Of a DNA stretch of 64,000 nt, positions 1-12,334 are shown piece after piece. Position 1 is the first letter of the stretch; each line of letters begins with the position of its first letter. The position numbers were made by a program, and so were the translations under genes. Under the pieces are notes generated by a model that worked only from the letters and a program-made list of their open reading frames with translations, ran no database searches and was not told the DNA's origin. This DNA is from Thuidium tamariscinum. Its lineage: Eukaryota > Streptophyta > Bryopsida > Hypnales > Thuidiaceae. The stretch lies in NCBI GenBank assembly GCA_947034885.2, contig OX344751.2, forward strand, positions 8,556,001 to 8,620,000, in the 5' to 3' direction.

Positions 1-1
1 C

Positions 2-1243
2 AGGAGCGTGTCAAGGAGTTTACACGAGGAGCTCGCCGCCGCCAGTAGGTCGCCGTCTGACTCCAGGAGTGGGAAGCTTCTACAGCCTAGAAGCGGCGGC
101 ACTGAGGATTCCGCAAACAAACTCAATGAAAATAATCAAGAGGACAGTGCAGATGCGTATCCAGTGTTCTTCAAGGCATCTTCAAACAGGGAGCTATTGC
201 GAAGTAGGGAAACTAGTAAATCCTCTTTAACTTGGAAACCAAGCACTGACAAAAATCACCCGAATCTGGAGCCTACTGCGGATTCAGTTGAGCCAAGCGA
301 TTCTGAGTTTGGGGATGAACCTATTTTCGACGATGACGGGGAGGAATACGAGCGTCGAGGAAGGGACACACGGATTTTTCCTACAGGTAGCGACAGGTCT
401 TCCTCACCGGAGTTCAATTCTCTGCACAAGACCGTCTGGCCCCGACCCAATTATCTAACTAGAAAAGGTGTAGGCGTACCCGTGCTAAAGTCGAAGAACA
501 GCGTACCTCATAGCATGGTTGGTTATTTGTCACCGCCACGGATCTCCATGGAAGATTTGGAGTACACCAGCAATAGTGATGAACCGAAGGCCTTCGCGAG
601 ATGGAGGTCCATGCCAGAGGCATCCGCCTTCAAAAGAAATTCTGTAGAACCAGGGGGATCGGAGCGAAAGCAATCCCCTGTAACCCTAAAATCCGTCAGC
701 CCGTTGCAGAACCAATCCTTTCAGCGCAGTACCATGCCGAGCAAGATTAGAATCAAAGATTTCAAGCAAACAGCGAAATCCTCCTCTCTGTGGCCAATTC
801 CTGCAAAAACTCTCAATGACACAGATGAATCTGCCGAAGATTCCGACTGCAGCACGCCCTCTTCTGGGTACCGGACTCCTCCATCAATTTCGTCTCACAT
901 GCTGCCCAATTTTGCATCACCGAAACCTGCATCGCCGAATCTGCTCAACCCCAACCTCCACAGTCAACGTCGAATTGACCCCATCGTGGTGGACCAAGCG
1001 ACCACATTACCAGGACCTAGTTTCCAACGGATCATGATGGCACGGAGCCATTCGGTTCGCAGCCCTTCCTCACGAAGATTTGCAACCCAGGAATGTCAAG
1101 CAGATACGAATTTCAGAGGACTGATTCATCCGAGCAGACTTGCAAAAACGTCGAGTTCCAGTGTCATGAGCAAGGTGGCTCTGTTTGAGTCGAAGGCTGG
1201 AGTGAGCAAATCTGGACCACTATCTTACACCTCGAGTCCGTGA
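2..1243 (+). CDS. 3' part of a Ser-rich, mostly disordered protein gene (partial)
   Basis: The frame is open from base 2, with no start codon that must be real, and stops at TGA 1241-1243, giving 413 visible residues. The upstream part lies outside the window. The protein is low-complexity, rich in Ser, Pro, Arg and Lys. It has an acidic stretch around residues 95-115 (SDSEFGDEPIFDDDGEEYE) followed by a basic patch, many SP and TP sites, and a C-terminal segment MSKVALFESKAG close to the end. I see no transmembrane segment, zinc ligand pattern or catalytic motif. The codon usage and GC content are clearly above the AT-rich surroundings and the frame is uninterrupted for over 1.2 kb, so coding is convincing. 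The many potential phosphorylation sites suggest a regulatory or scaffold tail, but that is inference. I do not recognise the family; the N-terminal part would be needed to name it. Confidence 0.8.
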   Translation, partial: RSVSRSLHEELAAASRSPSDSRSGKLLQPRSGGTEDSANKLNENNQEDSADAYPVFFKASSNRELLRSRETSKSSLTWKPSTDKNHPNLEPTADSVEPSDSEFGDEPIFDDDGEEYERRGRDTRIFPTGSDRSSSPEFNSLHKTVWPRPNYLTRKGVGVPVLKSKNSVPHSMVGYLSPPRISMEDLEYTSNSDEPKAFARWRSMPEASAFKRNSVEPGGSERKQSPVTLKSVSPLQNQSFQRSTMPSKIRIKDFKQTAKSSSLWPIPAKTLNDTDESAEDSDCSTPSSGYRTPPSISSHMLPNFASPKPASPNLLNPNLHSQRRIDPIVVDQATTLPGPSFQRIMMARSHSVRSPSSRRFATQECQADTNFRGLIHPSRLAKTSSSSVMSKVALFESKAGVSKSGPLSYTSSP

Positions 1244-2870
1244 GCCCAGGCACCTACTGAAAGGTAATTACAGTAAAACTACCTTGGATTTCTTAGTCCT
1301 TAGTCTAGTCGATGCCGGCAGTGAATTCAGTTGTCCTCGCCTGAGCATTGACGTTATGTAACAATAGAAGCCTAGGCTTGCGTGATGTTTTCCAGGTTTT
1401 AGAACATGGTGGTGTCTGCTCCATACCGTATAATTTAAGAGCTCCATGCATTTCACGTCTCCATGCTTTGAATTATCCAGGATTGTCTGCTCCTTGTTTA
1501 CTGCAGTGAGTGCTGTCACATACTGTAACGGATGGTTTGATTTCCTGAGGTTACGTACTTGTACCTCTGTCAGGCACAAGTGCAACTTGCCTGCCGTTGT
1601 CTGTACGATGGTACTGCTTGAACATCGAAAACCGAAGAGCTTATAAATGTAGAATAATTGTGTTGGTTACACAATGTGCTCCTCCCCCAGCCCCACGCAG
1701 ACACACCCCTCTCCAGAGTCCAGGGTCCAGACTGTAGATTTTCTTTACTTTCTGTTCAGCAATACCTTGACACAACTCTCTTAAAATAATATCCTCTGTT
1801 ACCCTTTGGTCTCTCACCAAACCTTAGGGAACTAGCCTACCCATCTCTTTCAATCACGCTTTGTCATGTTGCATTTGACTGCATACAAATGTGACGGTGA
1901 TGAGTTCAACATGAAAGAATTGAAGGGTTGAACACCACCTTCCTTACTGGATTTAAAATTGAACATCTTTACATGAGGGGGCCTTGTTCATACGGTGACC
2001 ATACAAAGAGGACCTATTTATACCAGAGTCATTTATTGCGGCACAATGTATCATCTGGGTGCTAATTTTTTTAGACTTTCAAGAAAGGGATAGGAGAGCA
2101 TGCTAGGAAATTTCCATAAATCTTTTAGTAAGTAGAGAATTGCAAAAGAAATTCCTAGCAAAGTATAGACATTGGAAAGACAATAAGTAGAAAAATGATT
2201 TTGATAATAATTCAATTTTGACAAAATAGAAACCTTTCTACTATTTTTTTGAATTCTAAATGAAAGCGAGGGGAAGCCCTCAACAATGTTTAGAACCTCT
2301 CAATGCTAAACGAAGTTTTCAAGGCTATACAATTACATCCTGCCTAAGTTCTTAAAATTCAAATTATAACCTTAGGATTCCTTGTATAACTCTCATAGGA
2401 TTAGAGTCTATTTAACACATCCTCTCAAATGTTACTTCAATTTTCTCTAATATTCAAATTTTTTGGAATTTTGAAATGTTGGAGTTTCAAAATGTACTTA
2501 CCATAAAGGTTGAAGGTCAACCAGCTAAACTAGTGATTAGGATGAAAGAACCCATAGAAAGATCAACCTAAGAACACCACGAGGATGAGAGTTTAATTAG
2601 ATGCTAGTTCAAGCTATTGTGACTTCCCTATTCTAAAGCTTCCATCATCTTTCCCGAATTATGTCATGAACCTCACCCACAACCACAAAGGAGACCCTGG
2701 ATAGCAAAGGCATAAACCCAAAGGAAATCATGACAACTGGGATTTCCTCGGAACTCTCTCAAAGACATCATCACCCCAGGTAACTTATAGTGTGGCTTTC
2801 TATCCAGACTGACTCGAATTCAAAGTCTCGCTAGAGAATGATGTGTGGTACAGCGAATTCTCGGAAACAA
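1244..2870. other. Probable 3' UTR, then intergenic DNA
   Basis: The first 400-500 bases after the stop at 1243 keep a genic composition and are probably the 3' UTR of the upstream gene. AT-rich stretches near 1648-1660 and 1785-1795 could supply polyadenylation signals. From about 2060 to 2870 the DNA is AT-rich. Short open frames on both strands here show no recognisable protein. Confidence 0.4.
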
Positions 2871-2917
2871 TATTATTTATTTCTGTACAAACTGACTTGA
2901 TATGATACACGACCACT

Positions 2918-3577
2918 TCATCTCACCACGTACTGTGCATCTTCTCTGATGAGATACGAATACACGGTGGCGAGAGCAGCGGGAACGGAAAACAATCCCA
3001 CAATCAGCACCCAGTGCCACCCGGACGGCACAAAAAACACAAGCACCGCCCCCACGACGGCCGCGACCCCAAATGCGTAGGAAGCAAAGAAGTGCGTCTC
3101 CTCCCACACCTGCTCGCTCTGCAGCGTCCACACCACGCGGATCCCCACCACGTGATTCGGCTCCACGAACTGGAACACCCCGCTCAACGCGAGTTCCAGC
3201 AAACAAGCGACGAGGACGAACGGGACGGTGCCGACGTGGCCCCGAATGGCCCCCACGATGACCAGGACCTGCAAGGGAATAGCCAAGAGGCAGGGGAGCG
3301 CGATCACGGCAGCTAGGGCCGCTCCGGAAGTCGTGGATTGCGAGGCCCGGCGTGGGTCGCACGAGGTGAGGAGGGCGAGGAGCAGGGTGGAGGAAAGGGA
3401 CACGAGAGGGACGAAGAGGATGGCCAGCAGGCGAGGGATGGGGGAGCTCGACCACACGTGAACCTCGTCGGGGAGCCAGGAGATGGATGCTAACCCTAGC
3501 AGGAAGGCGATTGTGCTCAGGAAAGCTCCGCCCTCCAAACCCCCTCTGATGAACCCCATGGCGGCAACTGAAATCAA
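2918..3577 (-). CDS. SdpI-like multi-pass membrane protein
   Basis: An intronless frame of 219 residues runs from ATG at 3577 to TGA at 2918-2920. Hydrophobic segments suggest about six membrane helices, near residues 17-36, 48-70, 84-110, 116-137, 163-183 and 186-209. Between helices four and five lies PNHVVGIRVVWTLQSEQVW followed by EETH (residues 140-162). This closely follows the SdpI-family C-terminal signature (PNxxxGIRTPWTLxSExVWxxTH). In Bacillus subtilis, SdpI protects the cell from the SdpC toxin and also acts as a signal receptor. The N-terminal DUF1648 part of bacterial SdpI is not recognisable here, and TP of the usual RTPW is replaced by VV. Met7 is an alternative start. The gene stands alone and is far GC-richer than its flanks; longer open frames in other registers here are by-products of that GC content. 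A role in a plant is unknown. The family assignment rests on this motif plus topology. Confidence 0.72.
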   Translation of the reverse strand: MISVAAMGFIRGGLEGGAFLSTIAFLLGLASISWLPDEVHVWSSSPIPRLLAILFVPLVSLSSTLLLALLTSCDPRRASQSTTSGAALAAVIALPCLLAIPLQVLVIVGAIRGHVGTVPFVLVACLLELALSGVFQFVEPNHVVGIRVVWTLQSEQVWEETHFFASYAFGVAAVVGAVLVFFVPSGWHWVLIVGLFSVPAALATVYSYLIREDAQYVVR

Positions 3578-3780
3578 AGCGCTGGTGGTGCTCCTTCCTC
3601 AACGCCGCGATAGGGACGAAGAATTGCACGCTGTGGCTGGGCTGAGAAGCATCTTCGCGACGGGGAATTCACGGTCGGTTCGGCGAAATGCAGAATGCAC
3701 GGTGTTGCAGGAGCATGGGTGTATCTCCAGTTGTAACCGTCGATGCTGCTCTCTGTAAAATTTCCGAGACGAGCACTCTT
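3578..3780 (-). promoter_or_regulatory. Probable 5' UTR and promoter of the SdpI-like gene
   Basis: GC-rich sequence continues about 100 bases upstream of the ATG at 3577 and then falls off toward 3780. That is where a 5' UTR and promoter would be expected for the minus-strand gene. No TATA box can be assigned with confidence. Confidence 0.3.
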
Positions 3781-5079
3781 GAGTACTTCTGTTATTCCTA
3801 GCAAGCATGTTGATCGAGACAGAAGTTCAAAGTTACGAGAAATGAAACACGTAGGCCTTCTCACTTCCCCGTTTCAAACCTATAGGCTATACAAATTAAT
3901 CGGAACTACCCATCGTGTTCAAATTCACATTTTCCCCAGGACCGCTCAGGAGATAATCAACATTTTCATTTGTGCTTTGGAATTTATAGGTTTTACTAGT
4001 AGATTACAAAGAGATTACACGAGAAATTGCGTCGGAAGAATATATTTGTGTTTCTTCGATCCCCCGGTGATTTCTAAAGAACCTCCTTGTGCATCTACTC
4101 AAAGCGCTACAACAGTGGACCGCCCGAGCTAGCTTGCATCCTGACATTACCTGAAAAAAATTCAAAATCAAAACAACAAGAGTCGTATAGCTCGTCACTC
4201 ACAATCAGGAAGAAGTAGTACCGTCGCCCGTCAATTCCGGCCCGCTTCCAACATCCGGTTGGGTTGCCAATTCCTCAACCTGAAAACTGAGTGCTGCAAC
4301 CTCCTGAGCTTCCACCATCCATCCCACACGAAAGCGTTCGCATTCTTCACAGATCAAGCGGTGCCAGAACCCACGCATTCATCAACTGGAGCTCGCTCAA
4401 GTGTCTCGCAAGCGGGATGGAGTGAATCGGACGGTGAGCAGCGCATGCAGGAAGCCGGAAATTCTGGGAGATCGAGCGAACCGAACAAGTGGTGGGCTGT
4501 CCGGCGATTTCCGAGTGGAGTTATTATTACACTTCTACGGGTTGGCGGAGTTGGGCCAAGCCGTTGGTAATGCCTTTGCCGACATCGGCCATCGAAACAA
4601 AACAATGCTTGGGCACTTGCATGTGAGTAGGGACAAAACATTTGAAGAAAGTAAGATTGCCTTGTAGTAAATATATTTTACTTGACAAAAATGTCATTCT
4701 CTTTTCATTCCTTGTTTGTATGAGAACAAGTTGACTTGAGATTCACCATTTCACCAATGTTTTATTGACATTGAGGTCATTTGCAATAGAAAATAGTCTT
4801 AAATCATTACGATTATTATTATTTTAAAATTACTGAAAATAATAGAACCAAAAACTTAGGATAATAACTTCAAAAAGTCAACAAGCATATCAAGATTTAG
4901 AATAGTGAAGAAATTTTGGCTAGCAAACTTAGATATTGAAGTGATTATCTAAACAATATCAAATTATCAAGCAAATAAAAATATAAAATAAATTGGTTCA
5001 CCAACATACAATTGGTATGGTTTATTTTCCTATCCAAACAACAATGCAAACATTGGACAAAAGCACCACTATTAAAAGT
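3781..5079. other. Intergenic DNA with a small GC-richer island at 4200-4670
   Basis: Within this stretch, 4200-4670 has near-genic composition and open frames on both strands. The plus-strand frame 4401-4667 (88 codons) and a frame at 4259-4570 overlap it. None resembles a family I know, and no single frame spans the island. It could be an exon fragment, a promoter or a decayed gene. The rest is AT-rich with no feature I can support. Confidence 0.35.
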
Positions 5080-5817
5080 GTGAATGCAAGAAACACTTGT
5101 ACTATTTCCTGTCACAATCTAAGTGTTGAACTGCTGATCTGTTTTTTGGCCAAAACTTTTGCATTTTTGCTTGAAATGACTCAATATTTCTGAAGAAGGT
5201 ACTCATGACTATCATACACTTTACATAATTTTTTTCATTATTTTCAAAAATATTTTAATACTAAAATAGTACTAGTCATTAAATGTCGCAAATGACAATT
5301 TGGAGGTTTTTAGTACTAAGGAGTATCTTTTTATAATGATTTTGAGATGAAATTTAGATGAATTGGTCTTCTAGTAGATTTACATCTCTCCACTTGAGGG
5401 ATTTTGAAAAAAGTTATTTTTATGTGGTGTGGAAGTCTACAAAGTAAGCTTTTTTCTACTTGAATTTTGAAACGTATAAAATATTATTTTGGTGGGTTTT
5501 TTGGTGAATGACCATCTCCATAGAGTTTTTGCAAATTTCCACTTTTTATTTTTTGTATTTACTTATTTTTACTATTTTTTCCAAATAAAAATGTAAAGGT
5601 ATGTATTTTCTTGAGGTTTGGCGCTTTTTAAGTTCTCCTACTTAGAGAATTTTTCTATCAATTTCCTTTGGTGAAAACCTTCATCTTAGAGGTGTATACA
5701 TTATTCATATTTTTCAAATTTTTTTCAAATTAATTTTCTAATTTTAAAGTACTCCAAAATAAATCACGAGTATTGTAGTAAAACACAATAAATAGTACAA
5801 GTGTTTCTTGCATTCAC
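5080..5817. mobile_element. Family M non-autonomous TIR element (M1)
   Basis: Bases from 5080 begin GTGAATGCAAGAAACACTTG. The exact reverse complement closes the element at 5817, and the match continues for about 27 bases in all. The 738-bp interior is AT-rich and has no open frame for a transposase. A clear target duplication is not visible. A similar end occurs near 28245-28265 and again near 28335, so the family has other copies. Its class is unknown. Confidence 0.6.
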
Positions 5818-6340
5818 CCATAATATAGATTTGATAGAAATTAAATTAGTGATTCCACCCATTGCTAAAAACTAAATGTCCCCTCTGAAAATTGAATAGG
5901 GGGGTACTTTATAATAATAAAGTTGGACTTTCATGTGGTTTGAATTGAAAAACTTTGCTTGAATTGAAAAAAATTCATGTAAGGGAAGAAGTTTATAAAT
6001 TTTGGTGCATGGAAGTAGTGGTTGTTCCAGTTTTTGGAATTAGTTGATCACTTAGCTAGAACAAACTTTGGACAAGGTAAGGCAAAGGTTGAGTTGTAGA
6101 TTAAGAAAAAAAATTCAATATTAGCAAACCACTTGTGACCAATGAAAATTTATGCTTTTTATAGAATATCTATAACCATCTTAAATATAGGTGATGTCAA
6201 TATATAGTTTTAGTAACTTGCAAACAAACAAATGAGATATTTATAATTGAATATTTGAATGAATTCCAAGTAGTTTGTTTTTTGAAGTGTTCAATTTGAA
6301 TTGTCTATGGCTATAGTTACAAAACATTGTGTGACTATAA
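5818..6340. other. AT-rich intergenic DNA, no gene seen
   Basis: The stretch has AT-rich composition, stop codons in all frames and no recognisable repeat end. Confidence 0.4.
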
Positions 6341-6344
6341 GATG

Positions 6345-7965
6345 ACTTTCAGCTGGTTTACAAGACTGTGAGTTTCCAAATGCTAGGAACACATTGGAAA
6401 CACTGGAACGCAGTGCTGATGTGGTTGAGCGACTGCCACACTAGAAAATACTAATTAATTAATTAATTTAATTATAACAACTCAAATTAGGCTTAAAAAA
6501 TTAAAAAAACTTTGGTCTTTGGTAGGATTGATTTAAATTAAAAAAAGATGTTCTTTTTCTCAAGATCTTGCTAATACGTTGTTTAACATCTCAAAATAGG
6601 CTCAAAAAATTAAGGACTTTTGTCTTTTATAGTATCGACTTGAATAAAGAAGGATATTCTTTTCTTAAAATCTCATGTAAAAGTCTACAAGTCAAAATGC
6701 TTAAATAGAAGACAAAGAATCATTTATATGGTGTAGTTCTTGTTTTACTTGATATTGATAGGAAAAAAAATCCTTTAGGAAATTAATATAAATTCAAAGT
6801 ATTCATACCATCTTATAATGAAATATTATTCACAACAACACTAGCATGTGAGCCTAATAATGCAAACCTATGAGCCTTCAATGGTTGAATCTAGGTTTTG
6901 TAACCCGAGAGCTTAGAAACAAAAATAGTGGAAGTTTAACCGTTGATTTTAACTTAAATGGTTGACAATGCATACAATTACATGTATGATTAAGCGTGTG
7001 TATGCTCCCGTTCAAACTCCATCATTGGAGTGATCCATTTTGAGAACAACCTTTTTTGAATTTAGGAATTTCAAGTGTCACAGAAACTTGGGCTCATTTC
7101 AAAGAAAATAAAGTTAGCTATGTGAAGTGGTATATTTGGATTTAGGAGAAAATTTAATATTGAATTTTCAAAAATTTCCAAAATATAGGAGGTGTGGGGA
7201 TAAATAGTCAAAAAAATCATTAAGTAGGGAACTATGGCCAATGAAGTAGATGCATGTGTTTCTTTTACCTTTTCTTAATCTATATCTCGCAACAACAACT
7301 ACAAGACACATCTTGCACTTGGATTTAAGTCCTTTTAGAAATAAATTCTATTTGATAGTTTTTGAAAATGAAAAATGAAGTGATCACTGTCGCAAGACCA
7401 TTTTCTCACTCATATTTGGTCCTAAAAGTACAAAACTTGTTTCTATACTCATAGGTTTTTTTGAATATCCTTCACTTTTATGTTATTATTTTATAATCTA
7501 TGATTTGGATTGAAACCAAACTTTGTAGAAATAATAAGGATTTGGCTTCTTATAAGATCCTATGATTAATTTTGTCTAAAATTGACTAATCTTACTTTGA
7601 ACTTCAATTCTTTGTAACTTATATAATTGAGATCCATTTGAAGAGTTTTTGGCTTTCAAGAGACTGTTTTCAGGCCATTCCCTAAAAATGTTCCCAAGGC
7701 TACATAACAACCATTGTTGGTTTGAATTTTCTAATTTAAGGGAACCTAAAATTCTATTTAAAAAATATGAAAATACTTTAAAAACGAAAAAATAATTCTT
7801 AAAGATTTTCAAATTTGTAAGAATAATTAAAAATAGTTTAATTAATTAATTATTAATAATTGATGTGGCAGCCACCTAGCCACCTCAAATTGTTCATGTA
7901 GCAACATTCTTAGTGTTCCCAATGTCTAGGAACTTGTAGTTTTCAAAGGCTTGCAAGATTTACAA
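6345..7965. mobile_element. Family C element with long inverted ends (C1)
   Basis: The outer 110-130 bases at each side are imperfect inverted repeats. The left side includes a block ending in a TGATGTGG hairpin (6416-6442) and TTAATTAATTAATT. The right side contains the inverse order, TTAATTAATTAATT then TGATGTGG-CCACCTCA (7861-7887). The same hairpin block is found in the other C copies. The interior is AT-rich with no transposase frame. The outer boundaries are approximate, because the usual CATTAG termini are degraded. Confidence 0.5.
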
Positions 7966-10215
7966 TTACAATTATACCTTGAAAATGAAAAAAAAATTAA
8001 GGTTAAAGAGTATCTTCTAAAATTTTGAAAATGGATGGAATTTTTCAAAAAAAAGTTATATTTAAAAAAAATAGTATTACCTATGAGTGTAGAAAGTTTA
8101 GATATCATATAACCATGGGAGATAATCTAGTCATACCAAATCCCAAAAAACTCAATAAATTCTCTAGGTAAATTGTTCAAACCACCCAAATATTACTTCA
8201 TTGGAAAATCTATTAGTTTATTCCATTTTAGAATTTTATTTTGGAATTTAAAGACTTGACATCTAGTAATAACTACAAAAATACATAACTATGCCATTTT
8301 CAACCTTCTTTAACCATTCTTCAACAATATATTTTATAACACTAAGTTCAAAACCATCTACTTGAAGCAAATGTAGATATGAAAATAAATTCTAAGCCAA
8401 AGATGAGAATAGCAACTACATTACTATAGGGACTTTGTACCTCTCTAAACATTGACTTTGAGGATTCCAACCCTAGAAAAGACAAACTTCAATTCATTGA
8501 AGTTGAAGCAAAAGGCATAAATGAACTTGTCTTCTTCGAGATTCATCTTTTAGAGATACCTTAAAAAAATATATAGGTGCTTGTAGTTCACCTCCCATAA
8601 TTGACTATCAATTGCAGCTGCAATTGTGCCAACAAAATTTGGATACAATCATTCCAAAACTACACTAATAGAATGTAGTACACATTAAAGGAAGCATAAG
8701 TTTTATTTTCTAAATATATATTAACTTTAAGCCTTAGAAATGGTAGTATGGTAACATTCATGATGAATGCTCTTCTACTTCTTTTGATGTCCAATTGTTG
8801 ATACGTTGAGATCCTTTGAATATTTTTTTTCTCTTCTACATCAGAGGATACTAATTTGGATCTATAAAGTTGTCTTACTTAAATGTAGCATACTCAAACA
8901 ATCTTGATGTAGTGCATAGAGAATATAGAGACACAAGAAAAGTACTTGTAGACAAAAGAAAAGCATCTTTTGCCTAGTTAGATTTGTACTTGTGAAAATT
9001 GGCCATACTTCTAACAGTTTAGGCCAATCAAGTGTTCATGACCTCTATGAACCCATCACACATCATTCAATGTTTTCCAATCAAAACAAAAAGAAGACAA
9101 ACACCTCAAGTAGAAATATATTTTTTCTTGCACACACAATAGACAATAGACTGAAGCTACAGTGTTGTTGGAAGCAAAGTGTTATATTGTAAAACAAGAA
9201 AGGTACTTTTCTGTACCATACTATAGGGTGTAGTACTTAGCGATAAACTTGTAGGAGAGATTCTTGAAATGTTCCACTATGACATATAACAATCTTACTC
9301 TATGACTAAGATGACATGCAAAACCTCTCCAATGTTGACGATGACCATAGTTGGCTTTGATATATTGAGAAGAATAAACAAAACTAGATCTACTTTAAAC
9401 TCAAGGTTGTTGAAAGGTTGTGAAACTTTTTCTTCAATTTAAAATTCCAAACACCTCTTTTCCCTTCAAGTGTGGGACATGAGTAGCCATATCATGAACT
9501 CCCTTCAATTGTGGGTTTCAAAGTCTCCATTAGCTTCTTTGAATCATTACTTTAATGAGCAACTCTCAATTTCAATTCCTTGCCTTAAACCACATCCAAA
9601 TTCATTTAGATACATCCAATAATTTATTGTCCACATGAAAGTATGGATTCTATTATCACATGTTGCCACAACCAAATTTTTTCTACAATTTTTTGACTCT
9701 TGCAACCACTTATTGTCAACTATCTTGAACAAATTGTGCAACAAGACATCTCCTTCTAATGTCATTTCTTGTATGGATAAATTGTGATAGTTAAGTTGTG
9801 TACAATCTAATATCTTTCAAAAGAAAATTCTTTCAAAAATTCACTAGAAGATTGAAAATATATGATCTTCAAAAAATATTCTTCCTTTTAAGTTCAAAAT
9901 GTCAAGTTCTAATCATAGTGATTTTTGAAGACCAATTTATATATAATTTTTATCTAGGTCATTTTTTAAGGACATTTTTTGAATTGAAAAAGTTACTTTT
10001 CGAAGTCAAAGCTAACAATAGTTTTTGAATTGTAAAATATTTGCAAAGCCAAGTCTTTAAAATCTATTTTGCACAAATGATAAAGAACTAATACAAAATC
10101 TTCTAAAGAATTGATGAATGAAAAAAACCATATTCTTGTACTTGGGATGTATGTTTTCTCTGGATTAATTTTGTGGTAGAAACAAGACAAACAACCTATT
10201 ATTGTACCCTATATC
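7966..10215. other. AT-rich intergenic DNA, no gene seen
   Basis: Only short open frames of under 80 codons with no family resemblance are present. The composition matches the repeat-rich background, so it is probably older, decayed transposon sequence. Confidence 0.4.
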
Positions 10216-11167
10216 TTAACCCCTGAAGCCCTGAACAACGTTTTTTGAGATTATAAATTTTTTGGGCAGTTCACTACCGATGGAGTTTTTATTTTTTGAC
10301 TTTAAAATTTTAAAGCAATGTGTGCCCAAGGAGTAGCTTTAAGGCCCAACAATTTTCATAACTTTTGACTTCATGGTTAAAAAGTTATGGCATGATATGT
10401 TGTTTTCTCTACTGAACGGGCAGCCCGGGCAGCTGAAAAAACTTCTTCAAAAAACTTTTTTCTTAAAAATGAAATTTCAAATTGGTTCTTTAGGTTTATA
10501 TAGACATGCGAAGCTTTGAATCAATCCATTCCAATCAATGAGTCAAAAGTTATGAAGATTTTGAGTTTGGGGTAGTTTGCGGCCAGTTACAGAATCGCAA
10601 CAGTACAAAAAAAGTTTGAAATTCTTCATTTAATTCAATTTTTTATATTTTTGGAAAAAAATAAAAACATAAGGTGTCGATTGTTTATTACAACATTTTA
10701 ACCATTGGGATTGAAACTTTTCAATTCCATGAATAAAATGTTCACAATTTAGTATTTTGGCTCATTTTTTACTTCTTTCTACTTACTTATTTTTTCCTAT
10801 ATGTTGTACAATTCCAAATGGTTTGAATTTTTTTGAGAATGTAGCCAACTTGCATTGAAGTATGAATTCAAAGAGTAACCACCATTTTGAATTTTTTTTC
10901 ACACAAATGTGACCTTGTGAAGTGCAGCTGCCCGAATTTTCGCAGGGATAAAAAAACAATTTTTGTCAATTCAAATGCTTATATCTTGCAATCTACATAG
11001 TGGAAATTTTTGAAATTGTTTCCACATGTTTACAAAGCACCTTACTACAAGATCCTATGGTTATATGAGTCAAAAATGTGTTTTAAAAAAAAAATTGCAC
11101 TTGTATTAGAAATGGCAGTTTTGGAGCATTTTTGGTGAAAACATAGTCAAAATCCTTTAGGGGTTAA
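10216..11167. mobile_element. Family A TTAA element (A1)
   Basis: Left boundary is TTAA at 10216-10219 followed by CCCCTGAAGCCCTG. Right boundary is CCTTTAGGGG then TTAA at 11164-11167. The body is shared with the other A copies, with segments such as AAAAGTTATGGCATGATATG and a run reading through GTGAAGTGCAGCTGCCCGAA. No transposase frame is present. The TTAA duplication and CCC(C)TAAAG end resemble the piggyBac superfamily. Confidence 0.75.
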
Positions 11168-12047
11168 CCTTGTATTGGTTTGAGTGTTCTTGAAGGACAA
11201 TTTTGAAAGTATAGATCCATTGTAGTTTAAATGTATGATGTAGTGGATATGGCAATTTAATACTTATTCGAAAAAAAAATGTATTCAATATATATTTTTT
11301 AATTCACCATTATATTGCAATTGACATTTTAGAACTTCCAAAGAATTTAGTATGAAAGAAAAGAATATGTTGTCAAATGAATCTATTTTAAGCATTTTTA
11401 TTCCTCATATTCTAGAAGTAATTAGTTGTATGATAGAAGTGTGTTATAGAGCACTTCATTTATGGTAATATGAGAAAAAAATTTAATTCAAAAATGAATA
11501 AAATATAGTTTTTAATAATAGAAAGAACTAAATTAGAATTTTATATAGAAATTGACTACTAACCTTTCTACACAAAGAAAATCCTAAAACAAGACAATTG
11601 TATTACATTATTCAATTTGTTGGTACTTCTAAAATGTACTACATTTTTTTAAGGTACAAAATAGCAAAGGCCATAGCATGTGAATGTGTTGGTCTAGCTT
11701 GAACAAATCACTAGATCATATGCTTCTGCATAGAATCTTATTGTATTGTTATATTTCTTTGTAATAATAACTATATTAGTATTTTTGTAATCTTCTTCTC
11801 ATATAAATAGAAACTGTAGGATGAATGATATATAGTAAACTAAAATAGTTAAGATGCACAACAAAAGGTTATCAAAATAAGATTTTTACTTTTTCATAAA
11901 ACTTTTACTTTCAACAATATAAAGTAGAAAAAAACAAAATGATTGGTGGTTTTACATTCCAAAAGGCAAAAAAAACAAGTATATGAACTTTAAATGGTGC
12001 CAAAGGCAAATCAAATTATCTTCTACAAACCAAATTTGGAATATAGG

Positions 12048-12334
12048 CATTAGAAGAAATCTAAGGGCATTACAGGGCCGTTTCGGGTCTGTTCCCAAAA
12101 CGGCTCCCAAAGCCGCTATCCGTTGTCAGGCCGGCTTTAATCAATAAATAAATAAATAAATTTGGATCTTGAAATATGAAAACAAGTCCAAAAGAAAATT
12201 GTTTTTTGAGAAATTAATTAATTAATTACGTGGCAGGGGCGCGACCACGTAGGATTTGAGTTCATAGAGTAGAAATTGTGTTTCCACAGTCCGGGAACCC
12301 ACAGTCTCCTAATGCCCTCAAATTTCATCTAATG
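12048..12334. mobile_element. Family C MITE, short intact copy (C2)
   Basis: The left end is CATTAGAAGAAATCTAAGGG and the right end, read in reverse complement, is CATTAGATGAAATTTGAGGG; the match extends into GCATTA. The 287-bp body includes TTAATTAATTAATTACG and the hairpin ACGTGG...CCACGT at 12228-12250. It is GC-richer than its flanks. The target duplication is not obvious. Confidence 0.7.

Noticed and set aside
2877..3629. 250-codon minus frame overlapping the SdpI-like gene in another register
   Set aside because: Arg- and Gly-rich composition typical of an alternate frame in GC-rich coding DNA; it starts without a family match, while the 219-codon frame has a clear motif.
4401..4667. 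88-codon frame with VELLLHFYGLAELGQAVG, considered as a possible Alba-like domain
   Set aside because: The resemblance is limited to a few hydrophobic positions; the Alba core pattern is not present.
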